NCBI GenBank assembly: GCA_024235635.1
Contig: JACKMA010000002.1
Location: forward strand, 744,001 to 808,000
Source of the DNA: Zoogloeaceae bacterium
GTDB taxonomy: Bacteria; Pseudomonadota; Gammaproteobacteria; Burkholderiales; Rhodocyclaceae
Direction of reading: 5' to 3'
Length of the DNA stretch: 64,000 nucleotides
The notes under the pieces: generated by a model
The model's database searches: none
Seen by the model: only the letters and a program-made list of their open reading frames with translations
Told to the model about the DNA's origin: nothing
Shown here: positions 1-9,505 of the stretch, piece after piece
Position numbering within the stretch: position 1 is the first letter of the stretch
How the letters are laid out: the number at the start of each line of letters is the position of its first letter
Program-made: the position numbers and the translations under genes

Positions 1-489
1 CGCCTCCCCAGCTTCGTCGGACAGCGCGACCAGATCGCTGTGGCGGTACACCAGCAGCGCCAGCGCAGTCTCGAGGTCGTGGTGTGCAGTCGGCAGCCCG
101 TACTCCTCGACGTAGCGCTCGTCCGCATCGCCGCGTGGCGCCTCGACGAAGGCACCGTCGATGGCAAACGGTCTCAGATAGACGAAATACGGCCGCGCCG
201 GATTGCGGCCGGCGAGCACCTCGTCGCGGATCGCGCTGGCGCGACGGTTGCGCTGCAACTGATGGCTGCGAATGCGCATTGCGCTGCGCCAGGACGAGAG
301 CGCCGGCACCAGCACACCGAGCGCCGCCAGCCACCACAGCCAGCCCGCGGCTTCGCGCCGGCCCCACCACGCGGCGATGATCATCGCCAACGCCACCAGC
401 GCAGACAGGCAACCCAGGGCGCCACCAATCACCATCGGTACATCGCGGTGGCGCCACAAACTGCGCGTGCCTGGTGTCAGAGTCGTCAT
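1..489 (-). CDS. Partial membrane protein of unknown function (C-terminus beyond the window)
   Basis: An open frame runs from an ATG at 489 to the window edge (163 codons, no stop). It has two hydrophobic segments, about residues 18-40 (IGGALGCLSALVALAMIIAA) and 48-66. Both are followed by a basic cytoplasmic-type stretch with many Arg residues and a soluble part containing the motif ARPYFVYLRPFAID. I do not recognise the family. An alternative ATG lies three codons upstream at 498. The codon use matches the neighbouring genes. It is on the same strand as the LysE-type gene with a 136-bp gap that holds nothing recognisable, so co-transcription is possible but not shown. Confidence 0.6.
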   Translation of the reverse strand, partial: MTTLTPGTRSLWRHRDVPMVIGGALGCLSALVALAMIIAAWWGRREAAGWLWWLAALGVLVPALSSWRSAMRIRSHQLQRNRRASAIRDEVLAGRNPARPYFVYLRPFAIDGAFVEAPRGDADERYVEEYGLPTAHHDLETALALLVYRHSDLVALSDEAGEA

Positions 490-625
490 CGCCGGCATTC
501 GAGTCTGCGGCCGTCGCCTGCGCACGGGTTAGCCTTCCTGTCCTCACCTTGGCCGGCGGAATCGGACCCCGCAAGTTGCGGGCGGTCCATAGCACGGTCC
601 GGCGGCGGCCTTCGGTCAGGACAGG

Positions 626-1255
626 TCAGCGCCGATTGTCGAGGGCGAGAATCGACAGGCCCGCACTGACGAAGGTGAGCCCGGCAGCGACGTTGACGCC
701 GGCGACGACCCTCGGCCGGGCCGACAGCCAGCGTGACAAGCGGGCGGCGAACCCACCCAGCACGCTGAAGACGGTCACCGTCACCGCCGAAAACAGCGCG
801 CCATAGACCAGCATCTGCAGCAGCACGGAGCCGCGCTCCACGGCCACGAACTGCGGGATGAAGGCCACCACGAAGAGGCCGACCTTTGGATTGAGCACAT
901 TGGTCATCACGCCGTTGGCGAAGATCCGCCAGTACGACTGCCGGTCGCGCGCGCAAAACGAGATCAGGCCGCGCGCCCGGATCGCCCGCCAACCCAGCCA
1001 CAGCAGGTAGCTGCCGCCGGCCAGCTTCAGCAGCCAGAACGCCAGCGGCGACGTCTGCAGCACCAAGGCCAGGCCGAGCGCGGCAGCAAGCGTGTGCACC
1101 AGGATGCCGACGCCCGAACCGAGCGCGGACAGTGCCGCGGCCAGCGGCCCCTGGCTCAAGCCCCGGCTGAGCACGAGCACGTTGTCCGGGCCGGGCGCGA
1201 CCACGATCAGCACGACCGCGACCAGATAGGCGAGGAGGATTTCGGCGGGAAACAT
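626..1255 (-). CDS. LysE/RhtB-family amino-acid exporter
   Basis: A 209-residue inner-membrane protein predicted to export amino acids or similar small metabolites. The N-terminus carries the family signature APGPDNVLVLSRGLSQG (about residues 20-36), and the length and six hydrophobic segments fit the LysE/RhtB family, which is usually 200-210 residues. The substrate cannot be read from the sequence; members export lysine, homoserine, threonine, leucine or cysteine derivatives. The ATG is followed directly by the first membrane helix, which supports this start. It is preceded on the same strand by the signalling gene ending at 1380, with 124 bp between them. Confidence 0.9.
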   Translation of the reverse strand: MFPAEILLAYLVAVVLIVVAPGPDNVLVLSRGLSQGPLAAALSALGSGVGILVHTLAAALGLALVLQTSPLAFWLLKLAGGSYLLWLGWRAIRARGLISFCARDRQSYWRIFANGVMTNVLNPKVGLFVVAFIPQFVAVERGSVLLQMLVYGALFSAVTVTVFSVLGGFAARLSRWLSARPRVVAGVNVAAGLTFVSAGLSILALDNRR

Positions 1256-1379
1256 GTCGCCTGTCTATCGCATTTCACGACCGACGGCCAGCGAAACCGA
1301 CTGCGCGCCGATCGAAGGCGGATGTGGCACGACCGTGCCGGCGCCGACGGCCACCTCCGCGACGCCCGTCTGCGGAACC

Positions 1380-3854
1380 CTAGCGAATGCGTTGGGCCCG
1401 TCGGCCACGGCGTGGGCGGCTGGCACCCGTGCCCGGTGCCGTCCGCGGCCGGATCAGCACCTCGATCGCATCGGCGCCGAGGGGCCGGTGGTAGAGGAAA
1501 CCCTGGACGTCCATCGCACCGCGATCGGCCAGGAAGCGGCGTTGCGCCTCGGTCTCGACGCCCTCGGCGGTCAGCGAGAGATTGAGCGCCGACGCGAGCG
1601 CAATGATCGCCTCGGTGATGCCGACGTCGCTCGAATTGCCTGGCAGATCGGTCACGAACGAGCGATCGATCTTGATGCGGTGGATCGCCAGGTGCTTGAG
1701 CAGGCTCAGCGACGAATAGCCTGTGCCGAAATCGTCGACCGATATCAGGATGCCGAGCCGGGTCAGCGCTGCGATCTGCTCGCGACTCTGGTCGACCTTC
1801 TGCAAGGTGCTCTCGGTGATCTCGAGTTCCAGCCGGTGTGCCGGGAAGCCGGTCTCGGCCAGGATACCGGCGACGATGCCGGGGAACTCGCCCGATCCGA
1901 ACTGCCGCACCGAGACGTTGACCGCGAGGCGCAACTGGACGCCTTCGTCGTCGCGCCATCCGCGGGCCTGCCGGCATGCCGTACGCAGTGACCAGGCGCC
2001 GAGGTATTCGATCAATCCGCACTCTTCGGCGACAGGGATGAAGCGCGACGGGACAATACGGCCTTCGACCGGATGTTGCCAGCGCATCAGCGCTTCGACG
2101 CCGATGATGCGGCCACTATGGACATCGACCACGGGCTGATATTCGAGGAACAACTCCTCGTTGGCGATCGCGCGCATCAGTCCCTGCTCCAGCATCAGCC
2201 GGTCCGCCACCCGCGCCGCCATGTCTGCCGAGTACATGACGGCCCGGTTGCGGCCGCGTTCCTTGGCGCCGTACATCGCGTTGTCGGCGGCCTTGACGAG
2301 GTCCGCGGGCGTCTCGGCGTGATCAGGACAGAGCGCGATGCCGATGCTGCCGGAGACGCTGACCGGCTCGCAGCCCAGGTCTATGCCGATCCGGATCTCG
2401 TCGAGCAACTTGTGGGCGAGCCGCAGGCAGTCTTCCTCGCGGTCGATGCTCGGCGCCACCACCAGGAACTCGTCACCGCCGAGGCGAACGCAGGTGTCGC
2501 TGTTCCGCAGGACGCGCGAGATGCGCTGTGACACCTCGACCAGCAACTTGTCGCCGGCATCGTGCCCGAGCGTATCGTTGATCAGCTTGAAGCCGTCGAG
2601 ATCGATGAACAGCAATGCGAAGCGGCTGCCGTTGGCACGCCGCCGCGCGTCTTCCCGGTCCAGCACCAGGCCCAGCATGTTGCGGTTGCCGAGCCCGGTC
2701 AGCGCGTCGTGGAAGGCCTGATGACGCACCATCGCCTCGGTCTGGCGCAACACGGTGATGTCGGACAGCGCGACCAGGTAGTTGGCCGCTTCGCCGTCGG
2801 CACCGCGCAGCACGCTGGCATGAAGCCAGGCCTGGATGCGCTCGCCGTCCTTGCGTTTCGCCGCGATCTCGCCGTGCCAGCGATCGCCGCCGTGCCGCCC
2901 GAGCTCGCGGAAGATGTCGTCGCCCTGCCGACGACCGAGCAGGACCTGCTCCGGGTCGCGCCCGCGGATTTCGTCCGGGGCGTAGCCGGTAATCTGCGTA
3001 AAGGCGGCGTTGACGGTGACCACGCGATGGTCGGCGTCGAGGATGGCGATTCCTTCGGCGGTGCTCTCGAAGGCCAGGCTGGCCTGTTTCAGCGCAAGTT
3101 CCTGCTCGTGCCGCTCGGTGGCGTCCCGCATGACGCCGACGGCGCGGGTCAGCACGCCTTCGCTGCCGAGGTAGGCGCGGGCCAGGAAGTCCACCCAGAT
3201 CGCCTGCCTGTCGGGCACGTCGGCCGCCATGCGGATGGTCCGCTGCACGTCCTCGCCCCGTCGCAGCGCATCGACGATGATGTCCTGATCGGACGGGTCG
3301 ATCCGTCGCAGCAGGGCGTCGTGACCGTCGGACAGCGCCTGCGGCACCCGACCGAGCAGTTGTTCCATGCCCCCTTCGCTGTGGAATCGCGACTCCGTCG
3401 CATCCCACTCCCAGATGCACAGATTGGCGGCGTCCAGCGCCAGTCGCAGACGCTCCTCGCCGCGCTCGATCGACTGCTCCGCCCGCCGGCGGGCCAGCGC
3501 CATGCGCAGCGATGCCTGCAATGCACGGGTCTCGACCGGCTTGACGAGATAACCGTACGGCGCACTCTGCTCGGCGCGGTCGAGGACGCCCGGCTCGGCA
3601 TAGGCGGTCATGAAGACCACCGGCACGCGATGCCGGTCATGAATCGATCGCGCTGCCTCGGTGCCGTCGATCTTGCCTTCCAGGTTGATGTCCATCAGGA
3701 TCAGGTCCGGCAGCAGCTGCTCGGCCCGTTCGATGGCCTGTTCGCCGGAGGCGACCACCGCGACGACCTCGTGGCCGAAGGATTCGAGGGTGTGCTGCAG
3801 ATCGCAGGCGACGATACGCTCGTCCTCCACAACCATGATGCGGCTCGCGTTCAT
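1380..3854 (-). CDS. Receiver-PAS-PAS-GGDEF-EAL response regulator (c-di-GMP turnover)
   Basis: An 824-residue cytoplasmic protein. Residues 1-125 are a CheY-like receiver with phospho-acceptor Asp55 in LILMDINLEG. Two PAS modules follow (roughly 140-250 and 255-375), then a GGDEF domain with intact active-site motif (RLGGDEFLVV) and an EAL domain with EALMRWQHP and DDFGTGYSSL. Both motifs are intact, so it could make or degrade c-di-GMP; the net activity cannot be predicted. Its ATG overlaps the stop of the kinase gene by 4 bp, so the two are translationally coupled and the kinase is the obvious phosphodonor. The C-terminal tail is Arg-rich and probably disordered. Confidence 0.93.
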   Translation of the reverse strand: MNASRIMVVEDERIVACDLQHTLESFGHEVVAVVASGEQAIERAEQLLPDLILMDINLEGKIDGTEAARSIHDRHRVPVVFMTAYAEPGVLDRAEQSAPYGYLVKPVETRALQASLRMALARRRAEQSIERGEERLRLALDAANLCIWEWDATESRFHSEGGMEQLLGRVPQALSDGHDALLRRIDPSDQDIIVDALRRGEDVQRTIRMAADVPDRQAIWVDFLARAYLGSEGVLTRAVGVMRDATERHEQELALKQASLAFESTAEGIAILDADHRVVTVNAAFTQITGYAPDEIRGRDPEQVLLGRRQGDDIFRELGRHGGDRWHGEIAAKRKDGERIQAWLHASVLRGADGEAANYLVALSDITVLRQTEAMVRHQAFHDALTGLGNRNMLGLVLDREDARRRANGSRFALLFIDLDGFKLINDTLGHDAGDKLLVEVSQRISRVLRNSDTCVRLGGDEFLVVAPSIDREEDCLRLAHKLLDEIRIGIDLGCEPVSVSGSIGIALCPDHAETPADLVKAADNAMYGAKERGRNRAVMYSADMAARVADRLMLEQGLMRAIANEELFLEYQPVVDVHSGRIIGVEALMRWQHPVEGRIVPSRFIPVAEECGLIEYLGAWSLRTACRQARGWRDDEGVQLRLAVNVSVRQFGSGEFPGIVAGILAETGFPAHRLELEITESTLQKVDQSREQIAALTRLGILISVDDFGTGYSSLSLLKHLAIHRIKIDRSFVTDLPGNSSDVGITEAIIALASALNLSLTAEGVETEAQRRFLADRGAMDVQGFLYHRPLGADAIEVLIRPRTAPGTGASRPRRGRRAQRIR

Positions 3855-5305
3855 GCCGTCTCCCGGCCCTCGTCGGGCGCGATGCGAATGGTGAATCGGG
3901 TGCCGTTGTCACGGTCCAGTTGCCAGCTGCCGCAGGCCTGGTCGGTGAGCAGGGGAATCAGTTGCATGCCGAGCGACCGGGTCACACCAGGCAGCACTTC
4001 CGGCGGCAGGCCGACACCGTCGTCGGCCACCGTGATCGTGAAACCGGCATCGCCCTTCGCCAGCGCCACCCGCACCTGTCCGGTCCTGGGTTCGGGAAAC
4101 GCGTGCTTCAAGGCGTTGGTCACCAGCTCATTGACCAGCAGACCGCAGGGCACCGCCCGCTTGAGGCTGACGCAGACACCGTCGTCGGCTTCGAGCACGA
4201 ACTGAAATCGCGGCCGGATGCTGCGATGGCTCTCGGACAGCAGGTTGCACAGCCGCTTCAGGTACTCGGCAATATCGACGCTGGAGAAATCGTTGCGCTC
4301 GTAGAGCAGCTGGTGGATCAGCGCCATCGCCTTGATGCGGCCCTGGCTCTCGGCCAGCGCGGCGGCGACATCGCCTGTCGCCCCCCGCGACTGCAGGTTG
4401 AGCAGGCTCGAGATCACCTGCAGGTTGTTCTTCACCCGATGATGAATCTCGTGCAGCAGGACAGTCTTTTCTTCGAGCGCGCGCTCGGTCGCCCGTCGCG
4501 CGGCGTAGCGCGCGGTCACATCCTGGATCGTCGCCAACACCATCGTGCCCTGATCCGACGGGATCGGGTTGAGGCCGATCTCGACCTGAAATTCGGTACC
4601 GTCCTTGCGCCGTGCGTTGAGTTCGCGTCGATTCGCCATCGCGCGCGCGGAGGGGTGTTCCATGTAGCGCAGGAAATGCGCCGCATGCCCCTGGCGCTGC
4701 GCGTCCGGAATCAGGCATTCGATGTCGGCCCCGAGCAGTTCATCGCGGGCATAGCCGAACAGGGTTTCCATGCCGGCATTGACGAGCACCATCCGTGCTT
4801 TCTGGTCCACCATCACCAAGCCGTCCGGAAACGATTCCACGGCCAGGCGAAACCGCTGTTCCGAGAGCGCCAGCGCCTCTTCACCCGCCATCTGCGCCGT
4901 TCGGTCGCGGGCACTGTAGATCAGCCAGCCGCCCTCGCCGCACGGACTGTCGAAGGGCGTGATCTTGATCTCGACATTCAGGAAGCGGCAGTCGTGCACA
5001 CGCTTGACGACCCGCAGGTATTGCGCCTGCCCGGTCGAGGCCGCAAGCTCGATCGCCCGCCGGATCCGTGTCTGCACGTTGGGGTCGAAGGCCCACCAGT
5101 CGCACTCCCAGAAATAGCGGCCAGCGACCTCGGCCTCGTCGTCGCCCACGCCCAGGCCCGCGAGCTCCCGATTGACGGCTACGAGCCGACCCTCTGGGTT
5201 CAACAGGGCGGCCATCCCGAGAAAGCTGTCGATCAGCGCGACTGGTGCGACCGGGCTCAGCCGTCGGCTCTCGGCAGGCCTGGCCTCCGATGCGAGAGGT
5301 GTCAT
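3851..5305 (-). CDS. PAS sensor histidine kinase of the HisKA_2/HWE type
   Basis: A 484-residue soluble kinase with two PAS-like regions (about 25-140 and 145-270) and then the HisKA_2 signature HEIHHRVKNNLQVISSLL (residues 285-302). The ATPase domain contains NELVTNALKHAF and DDGVGLPP. No membrane segment is visible, so it senses a cytoplasmic cue, possibly through a PAS-bound ligand. The gene overlaps the receiver-GGDEF-EAL gene by 4 bp and should phosphorylate its receiver, linking the PAS signal to c-di-GMP. HisKA_2 kinases often feed diguanylate-cyclase or stress-response partners. Confidence 0.9.
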   Translation of the reverse strand: MTPLASEARPAESRRLSPVAPVALIDSFLGMAALLNPEGRLVAVNRELAGLGVGDDEAEVAGRYFWECDWWAFDPNVQTRIRRAIELAASTGQAQYLRVVKRVHDCRFLNVEIKITPFDSPCGEGGWLIYSARDRTAQMAGEEALALSEQRFRLAVESFPDGLVMVDQKARMVLVNAGMETLFGYARDELLGADIECLIPDAQRQGHAAHFLRYMEHPSARAMANRRELNARRKDGTEFQVEIGLNPIPSDQGTMVLATIQDVTARYAARRATERALEEKTVLLHEIHHRVKNNLQVISSLLNLQSRGATGDVAAALAESQGRIKAMALIHQLLYERNDFSSVDIAEYLKRLCNLLSESHRSIRPRFQFVLEADDGVCVSLKRAVPCGLLVNELVTNALKHAFPEPRTGQVRVALAKGDAGFTITVADDGVGLPPEVLPGVTRSLGMQLIPLLTDQACGSWQLDRDNGTRFTIRIAPDEGRETA

Positions 5306-5605
5306 CGAAACTTCCTGTGCGGCATGCAGACAGCGTGCGCCATCCTTGCCATGACAACTCGTATTCGGCCTCGGTCGGAATTCCTTTAATCCAAGCCGTT
5401 TGCGCCGTGCGGTTCGGCCGGCATTCGGCTGTCGCAGACACGATGGGTCAGCATGGGCTGGTGCACCGCGACCGTCGCATCACAATCGCGGCCGGCAATC
5501 GGTCCATGCAGTTCGATGGGCCAACGGCGTCGTGTGGCCGGCGCCGCGTCGAGACAGCCGTCGCGCTGCAGACTCGACCGGCGACGGCAATGCTGCCGCC
5601 GTGCG
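5306..5605. other. Intergenic region with no gene seen
   Basis: About 300 bp between the kinase start and the stop of the EthD-type gene, both on the minus strand. No open frame here has convincing coding character or a recognisable product. It is likely to hold the promoter for the kinase/GGDEF-EAL pair, but I could not identify clear -35/-10 boxes. Confidence 0.4.
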
Positions 5606-5968
5606 TCAGAACTCGTGCTCGGTGACGATGAAGGCGCACGATGCAGCGTGGTCGATGAAATTTGCCTCGTCTTCGTGCAGCGCCGCACCAAGCTTCTGGC
5701 CTTCCGGCGAACTCATGCCGGCGACCAGCGCCGCTTCCGAATCGAACCAGACTTCCGCGACGCCGTCGAATTCGGCCAGCATGCCGCGCGACGCCCGCAG
5801 CCCGTCGTTGAGTGGCGTCGTCACGGTGTGTGACTGGACGTACCGCCGCGCCCCGATGACCTCGGCATTCTTCATGAAAAACGGACCGTGGCGATTCTGC
5901 CAGTAGTCGAGGAACGCCTCGCGACTCAGGTCCTTGCGTCGTGCGAGACACATCACGAACTTGATCAT
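5606..5968 (-). CDS. EthD-domain (dimeric alpha-beta barrel) protein
   Basis: A 120-residue protein starting MIKFVMCLARRKDLS and containing the EthD pattern FLDYWQNRHGPFF near residue 20, a central variable part, and a C-terminal DHAASCAFIVTEHEF. EthD-type proteins are small ferredoxin-fold dimers often linked to oxidative degradation of ethers, lactones or polyketide-like compounds; the exact reaction is unknown here. The start at 5968 is chosen because GGGAGGTGAAC lies directly before the ATG; the longer upstream frame is Arg-rich and not protein-like. It is apparently monocistronic. Confidence 0.82.
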   Translation of the reverse strand: MIKFVMCLARRKDLSREAFLDYWQNRHGPFFMKNAEVIGARRYVQSHTVTTPLNDGLRASRGMLAEFDGVAEVWFDSEAALVAGMSSPEGQKLGAALHEDEANFIDHAASCAFIVTEHEF

Positions 5969-6105
5969 GTTCACCTCCCGTCTGCTCGAAGAAATCCCAG
6001 CGTGCCAAGCTGCGACGCCGAAGGCAAGGCGCAGACCGTCCGAGGGACACGATCGCCGACCACCCCGATCACGCCACGGCATCACGCCGGTGACGCCTGC
6101 CGGCC

Positions 6106-6405
6106 TCATCGCGGCGCATCGACGACACCCTCGTCGCCCTGCGCAAACGGATCGAGGTCGGCATCGGCGCACGCCCAGTAGCATTGCTTGTGACTCCGCG
6201 CCGCGAACGCCTGCACCATTGCCTCAGCGGCGGCCCGCGACAGCCCGCGAGCTTTGGGAAATGCGCTGCCGTTGTCGTCCAGTCGCAGCACCGAACAGCC
6301 GCCCGCCGACCAGGGTCGCGATGTCTGCCCGCTCGCGACGTGCGCGCCAGCAGCTTCGATCCAAGCCTGCAGTCGGCGCGCGGCACCGGCCGATTCTTCA
6401 AGCAC
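6106..6405 (-). CDS. Possible small hypothetical protein
   Basis: A frame of about 99 residues from a GTG at 6405. It has GC-rich third positions and protein-like composition, including CSVLRLDDNGSAFPKARGL and SHKQCYWACADADLDPFA. The third-position pattern is clearly better than in the other frames of this stretch, which is why I list it. No strong ribosome binding site is visible and the start is uncertain; the frame stays open upstream to 6567. No family is recognised. It lies 137 bp upstream of the EthD gene on the same strand. Confidence 0.35.
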   Translation of the reverse strand: MLEESAGAARRLQAWIEAAGAHVASGQTSRPWSAGGCSVLRLDDNGSAFPKARGLSRAAAEAMVQAFAARSHKQCYWACADADLDPFAQGDEGVVDAPR

Positions 6406-6638
6406 ACCCCGATCTGCCCGACAATTGCAGCCATGCCGCTCGTTCCCTCGACGAACATCCGCCGGACAGCATTCGGGACGACACAGCCGGCAAGACGATG
6501 CAGGTGGCGAGATCCGCGCACGGTGCGCGAACCGATTCGCAGCGAGCCGAAGCACCGCGCCGGCCACCCTGCGATCGGAAACTGTCTATAGTCGAGTCGA
6601 CCCGGCTGGCCAACGTCCGACGACAGGAGAGCGCGACC

Positions 6639-8318
6639 ATGACCACCACCCCATCCGACCGGCGCCTCGGCGCCCACGTGTTGCTCGAAGCCCTGGAGAC
6701 CGAGGGCGTCGAGTACATCTTCGGCAATCCCGGTACCACCGAACTGCCGCTGATCGACGCCTTGATCGGCCGCAAGCGCATCCACTACGTGCTCGGCCTG
6801 CAGGAGGCCAGCGTCGTGGCAATGGCGGACGGCTACGCCCAGGCTTCGGGCAAGCCCGGGGTCATCAATCTGCATACCGCCGGCGGCCTCGGCCACGGCC
6901 TGGGCAACCTCCTCAACGCGCGAACCTCGGGCACGCCGCTGGTGGTCACCGCCGGCCAGCAGGATTCACGGCACGCCATCGCCGACCCGCTGCTGCAGGG
7001 CGACCTGGTCGCGATCGCGACGCCGGTGGCAAAGTGGGCACAGGAGGTGACGACCCCGGAGCAGATCCCGATCCTGATCCGCCGCGCCTTCCAGGACAGC
7101 AGCGCGACGCCGCCCGGACCGGTCTTCCTGTCGCTGCCGATGAACGTCATGGAGGCCGAGAGCGCGGTAGAGATCCCCGGCGTATCGAGGGTGGACCGGC
7201 GGCCGGTGGCCGGCTCGCTGCCCGAGTTGGCGAAGGAACTGGCGAGCTACGCCCCGGGCAAGGTGGCGATCATCGCCGGCGACGAGATCTCGCTGAACGA
7301 CGCCTACCGCGAGGTGGTCGAGCTCGCCGAGATCCTGGCGGCGCCGGTGTTCGGCTCGTCGTGGCCGGCCCACATTCCGTATCCGACCGGCCACTATCTG
7401 TGGCAGGGCAACCTGCCGACCAAGGCGGTGGCGATCGCCGAGGCGATCGGCGACTTCGACGCCATCTTCGCCCTCGGCGGCAAGTCCTTCATCACCATCC
7501 TCTATTCCGACGCGTCGGCCCTGCCCGCCGGCTGCGAGCTCTACCAACTCTCGGTGGATGGCCGCGACCTCGGACGCACCTATCCGACGCGGCTGTCGGT
7601 GGTCGGCGACATCCAGCTCTCGCTGCGCGCCTTGAACGGACTGCTGCAGGCCGAGGTCACCGACCGCCAGGCGGCTTTCGACGACCACCGGCAACAGGCC
7701 CAGCAAGCCTTCGCCGCGCGCCGGGCCGCCTTGATGGCCCAGGCCGACGCCTTGCAGGGTCGCCCGAAGATCCACCCGCTGGTGGCAGCCCGGGAACTCG
7801 CGCTGGCGATCGGCAGCGACACGCCGATCGTCGACGAAGCGCTGGCGACCGCCACCCATCTGCGCAAGTTCCTGGCCAATCACTCGACCCGCCAGTACTC
7901 CTTCCTGCGCGGCGGCGCGCTCGGCTGGGGTATGCCGGCGGCGATCGGCTTCTCACTCGGCCTCGGGCGCAGGCCGGTGGTCTCGCTGGTCGGCGACGGT
8001 GCCGCGATGTACTCGCCCCAGGCACTGTGGACCGCGGTGAATGAAAAGCTGCCGGTGACCTTCGTCGTGGTGAATAACCGCGAGTACAACATCCTGAAGA
8101 ATTTCATGCGCTCGCAATCGCACTACACGTCGGCACGAACCGGCCGCTTCATCGCGATGGACCTTGCCGATCCACCGGTCGACTTCCAGGCCCTGGCCAC
8201 CGCCATGGGCATGCCTGCGCAACGCATCGCCGCGGCCGACGAGATCCGGCCGACGGTGTCCGCCGCGATCGCCTCGGCACGGCCCAACCTGGTCGAGATC
8301 GTCGTCGACACCGAGTGA
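6639..8318 (+). CDS. ThDP-dependent enzyme, benzoylformate-decarboxylase-like
   Basis: A 559-residue enzyme of the acetolactate synthase/benzoylformate decarboxylase superfamily. The N-terminal PYR domain has YIFGNPGTTELPLIDAL. A central NAD-like domain follows, and the C-terminal PP domain has GDGAAMYSPQALW with the downstream VVVNNREYNIL, the classic metal/diphosphate-binding GDG...NN motif. Such enzymes decarboxylate 2-oxo acids or carboligate aldehydes. Closest by eye is the benzoylformate/phenylpyruvate decarboxylase group, but the substrate is not readable. The start at 6639 is set by AGGAGA 8-14 bp upstream; the longer open frame upstream is not coding-like. It stands alone between divergent or unrelated genes. 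Confidence 0.85.
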   Translation: MTTTPSDRRLGAHVLLEALETEGVEYIFGNPGTTELPLIDALIGRKRIHYVLGLQEASVVAMADGYAQASGKPGVINLHTAGGLGHGLGNLLNARTSGTPLVVTAGQQDSRHAIADPLLQGDLVAIATPVAKWAQEVTTPEQIPILIRRAFQDSSATPPGPVFLSLPMNVMEAESAVEIPGVSRVDRRPVAGSLPELAKELASYAPGKVAIIAGDEISLNDAYREVVELAEILAAPVFGSSWPAHIPYPTGHYLWQGNLPTKAVAIAEAIGDFDAIFALGGKSFITILYSDASALPAGCELYQLSVDGRDLGRTYPTRLSVVGDIQLSLRALNGLLQAEVTDRQAAFDDHRQQAQQAFAARRAALMAQADALQGRPKIHPLVAARELALAIGSDTPIVDEALATATHLRKFLANHSTRQYSFLRGGALGWGMPAAIGFSLGLGRRPVVSLVGDGAAMYSPQALWTAVNEKLPVTFVVVNNREYNILKNFMRSQSHYTSARTGRFIAMDLADPPVDFQALATAMGMPAQRIAAADEIRPTVSAAIASARPNLVEIVVDTE

Positions 8319-8610
8319 GCGCATCCGGCGAAGCCGCTTGTGCGCGGCCCGACAGCGGCAGCGCGGCGCCCGGCGCCGATCGCTGCGGCGTGCCGGGAAT
8401 CCACCGAAGGCCGGCGAGTCGGGCGGCATCGCAGTCGCGCCGCCCGATCCGGCCATCGATCGCATCATTTATGTTGCACTGCAGCACGTCTTTTGCTAGG
8501 CTGTATCAAACGGGCCAGCACCCGTTCGCAAGCACCATTCACCGGGCTTTCGTAAACGTCTGACGCGATCTCGTGGGCCCCCAGCAGGCAACGCATGCCG
8601 GGAGCATCCG

Positions 8611-9366
8611 ATGTTGACCGTCGACGACCTAGACCACTTCAGCGATGCCAGGCTGGCCCATTTGTTCGCAACCCCGGGCAGCCAGCAGGATCCCGATCAA
8701 CTCGCGCGACTGGCGCGAATCGTTGCCTGTCTCAAGTTCTGCAGCCATCTCCCGGACGCCCAGTTGCTGCCCGGCGGCGGCCACGCCGCACAAACCCTGC
8801 TACGCCAGGCCCTGCGCAGCCAGCGCCGTGGCCAACTCGACGGCGACGGGCTCGCCCAATCGCTCGAAACCGTGCTCGCCCTGCTCGGCGCAGCTGCCCG
8901 CCATGCCGGCGAATCCGACGCGGCCCTCGAGGCACGCAACGCCATCGAAGCCGAAGTCCAGAAGCACGCCGCGCGCCACGACGCCGACGACAGCGTCGAC
9001 CCGCAACTGCTCGCGGCCCTCGCCACCGGTGCCTTCGAGATCCTGCCGACCTCGGAACTGGACGAATTGCCCGAAGCCCTGCGTGGCTTCGGTCGCAGCG
9101 GCGTGATCGACCTCGATCTGGCTGTCGACATCGACGGTGTGACCGAGATGCTGCGCCTGCACCTGGCCCTGGAATGCAGCGCCTGGCGCTGGCAGGCGGT
9201 TGGCGGCTCTTGCTACAGCCGCAACGGCGAGCCGGCCGTGTTTCTCGAGCCGGACGAACCGCTCGCCACCTCGGTACTGGCCGGCCTCGCCTTGCGCAAC
9301 GGTCGCCATATTGTCGATTGGTACGAAGCGCTGCCGGCCAGCGTCTGCGAAGCCCAGAGCGACTGA
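8611..9366 (+). CDS. Conserved-looking protein of unknown function
   Basis: A 251-residue acidic cytoplasmic protein beginning MLTVDDLDHFSDARLAHLF. The N-terminal half is helical and Ala/Leu-rich; the C-terminal half is beta-rich with several Trp and Cys residues (CSAWRWQAVGGSCYSRNG). No signal peptide, membrane helix or known catalytic motif is visible. Codon use and composition are typical of real genes here. A hairpin 37 bp downstream would end its transcript. The 292 bp upstream hold a slightly AT-richer stretch (around 8465-8515) that could carry its promoter. I do not recognise the family. Confidence 0.75.
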   Translation: MLTVDDLDHFSDARLAHLFATPGSQQDPDQLARLARIVACLKFCSHLPDAQLLPGGGHAAQTLLRQALRSQRRGQLDGDGLAQSLETVLALLGAAARHAGESDAALEARNAIEAEVQKHAARHDADDSVDPQLLAALATGAFEILPTSELDELPEALRGFGRSGVIDLDLAVDIDGVTEMLRLHLALECSAWRWQAVGGSCYSRNGEPAVFLEPDEPLATSVLAGLALRNGRHIVDWYEALPASVCEAQSD

Positions 9367-9403
9367 TCGCATCGCCGCTTCGAATCCCGCCCGTCGAATC
9401 ATT

Positions 9404-9427
9404 GGGGGCTGAAGGTCCGCAGCCCCC
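9404..9427 (+). terminator. Hairpin terminator candidate downstream of the unknown protein
   Basis: A perfect 8-bp GC stem (GGGGGCTG / CAGCCCCC) with an 8-nt loop lies 37 bp after the stop at 9366. No T-run follows, so rho-independent termination is only likely, not certain. It sits between convergent genes and could serve both strands. Confidence 0.45.
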
Positions 9428-9505
9428 GATCCGCTGGTGCCAAGCGGGCCGCCGGATATACTCGATGCCGCTGCCCGTTGATCGGCGGGGTCGCGGCCGC
9501 CGCGA

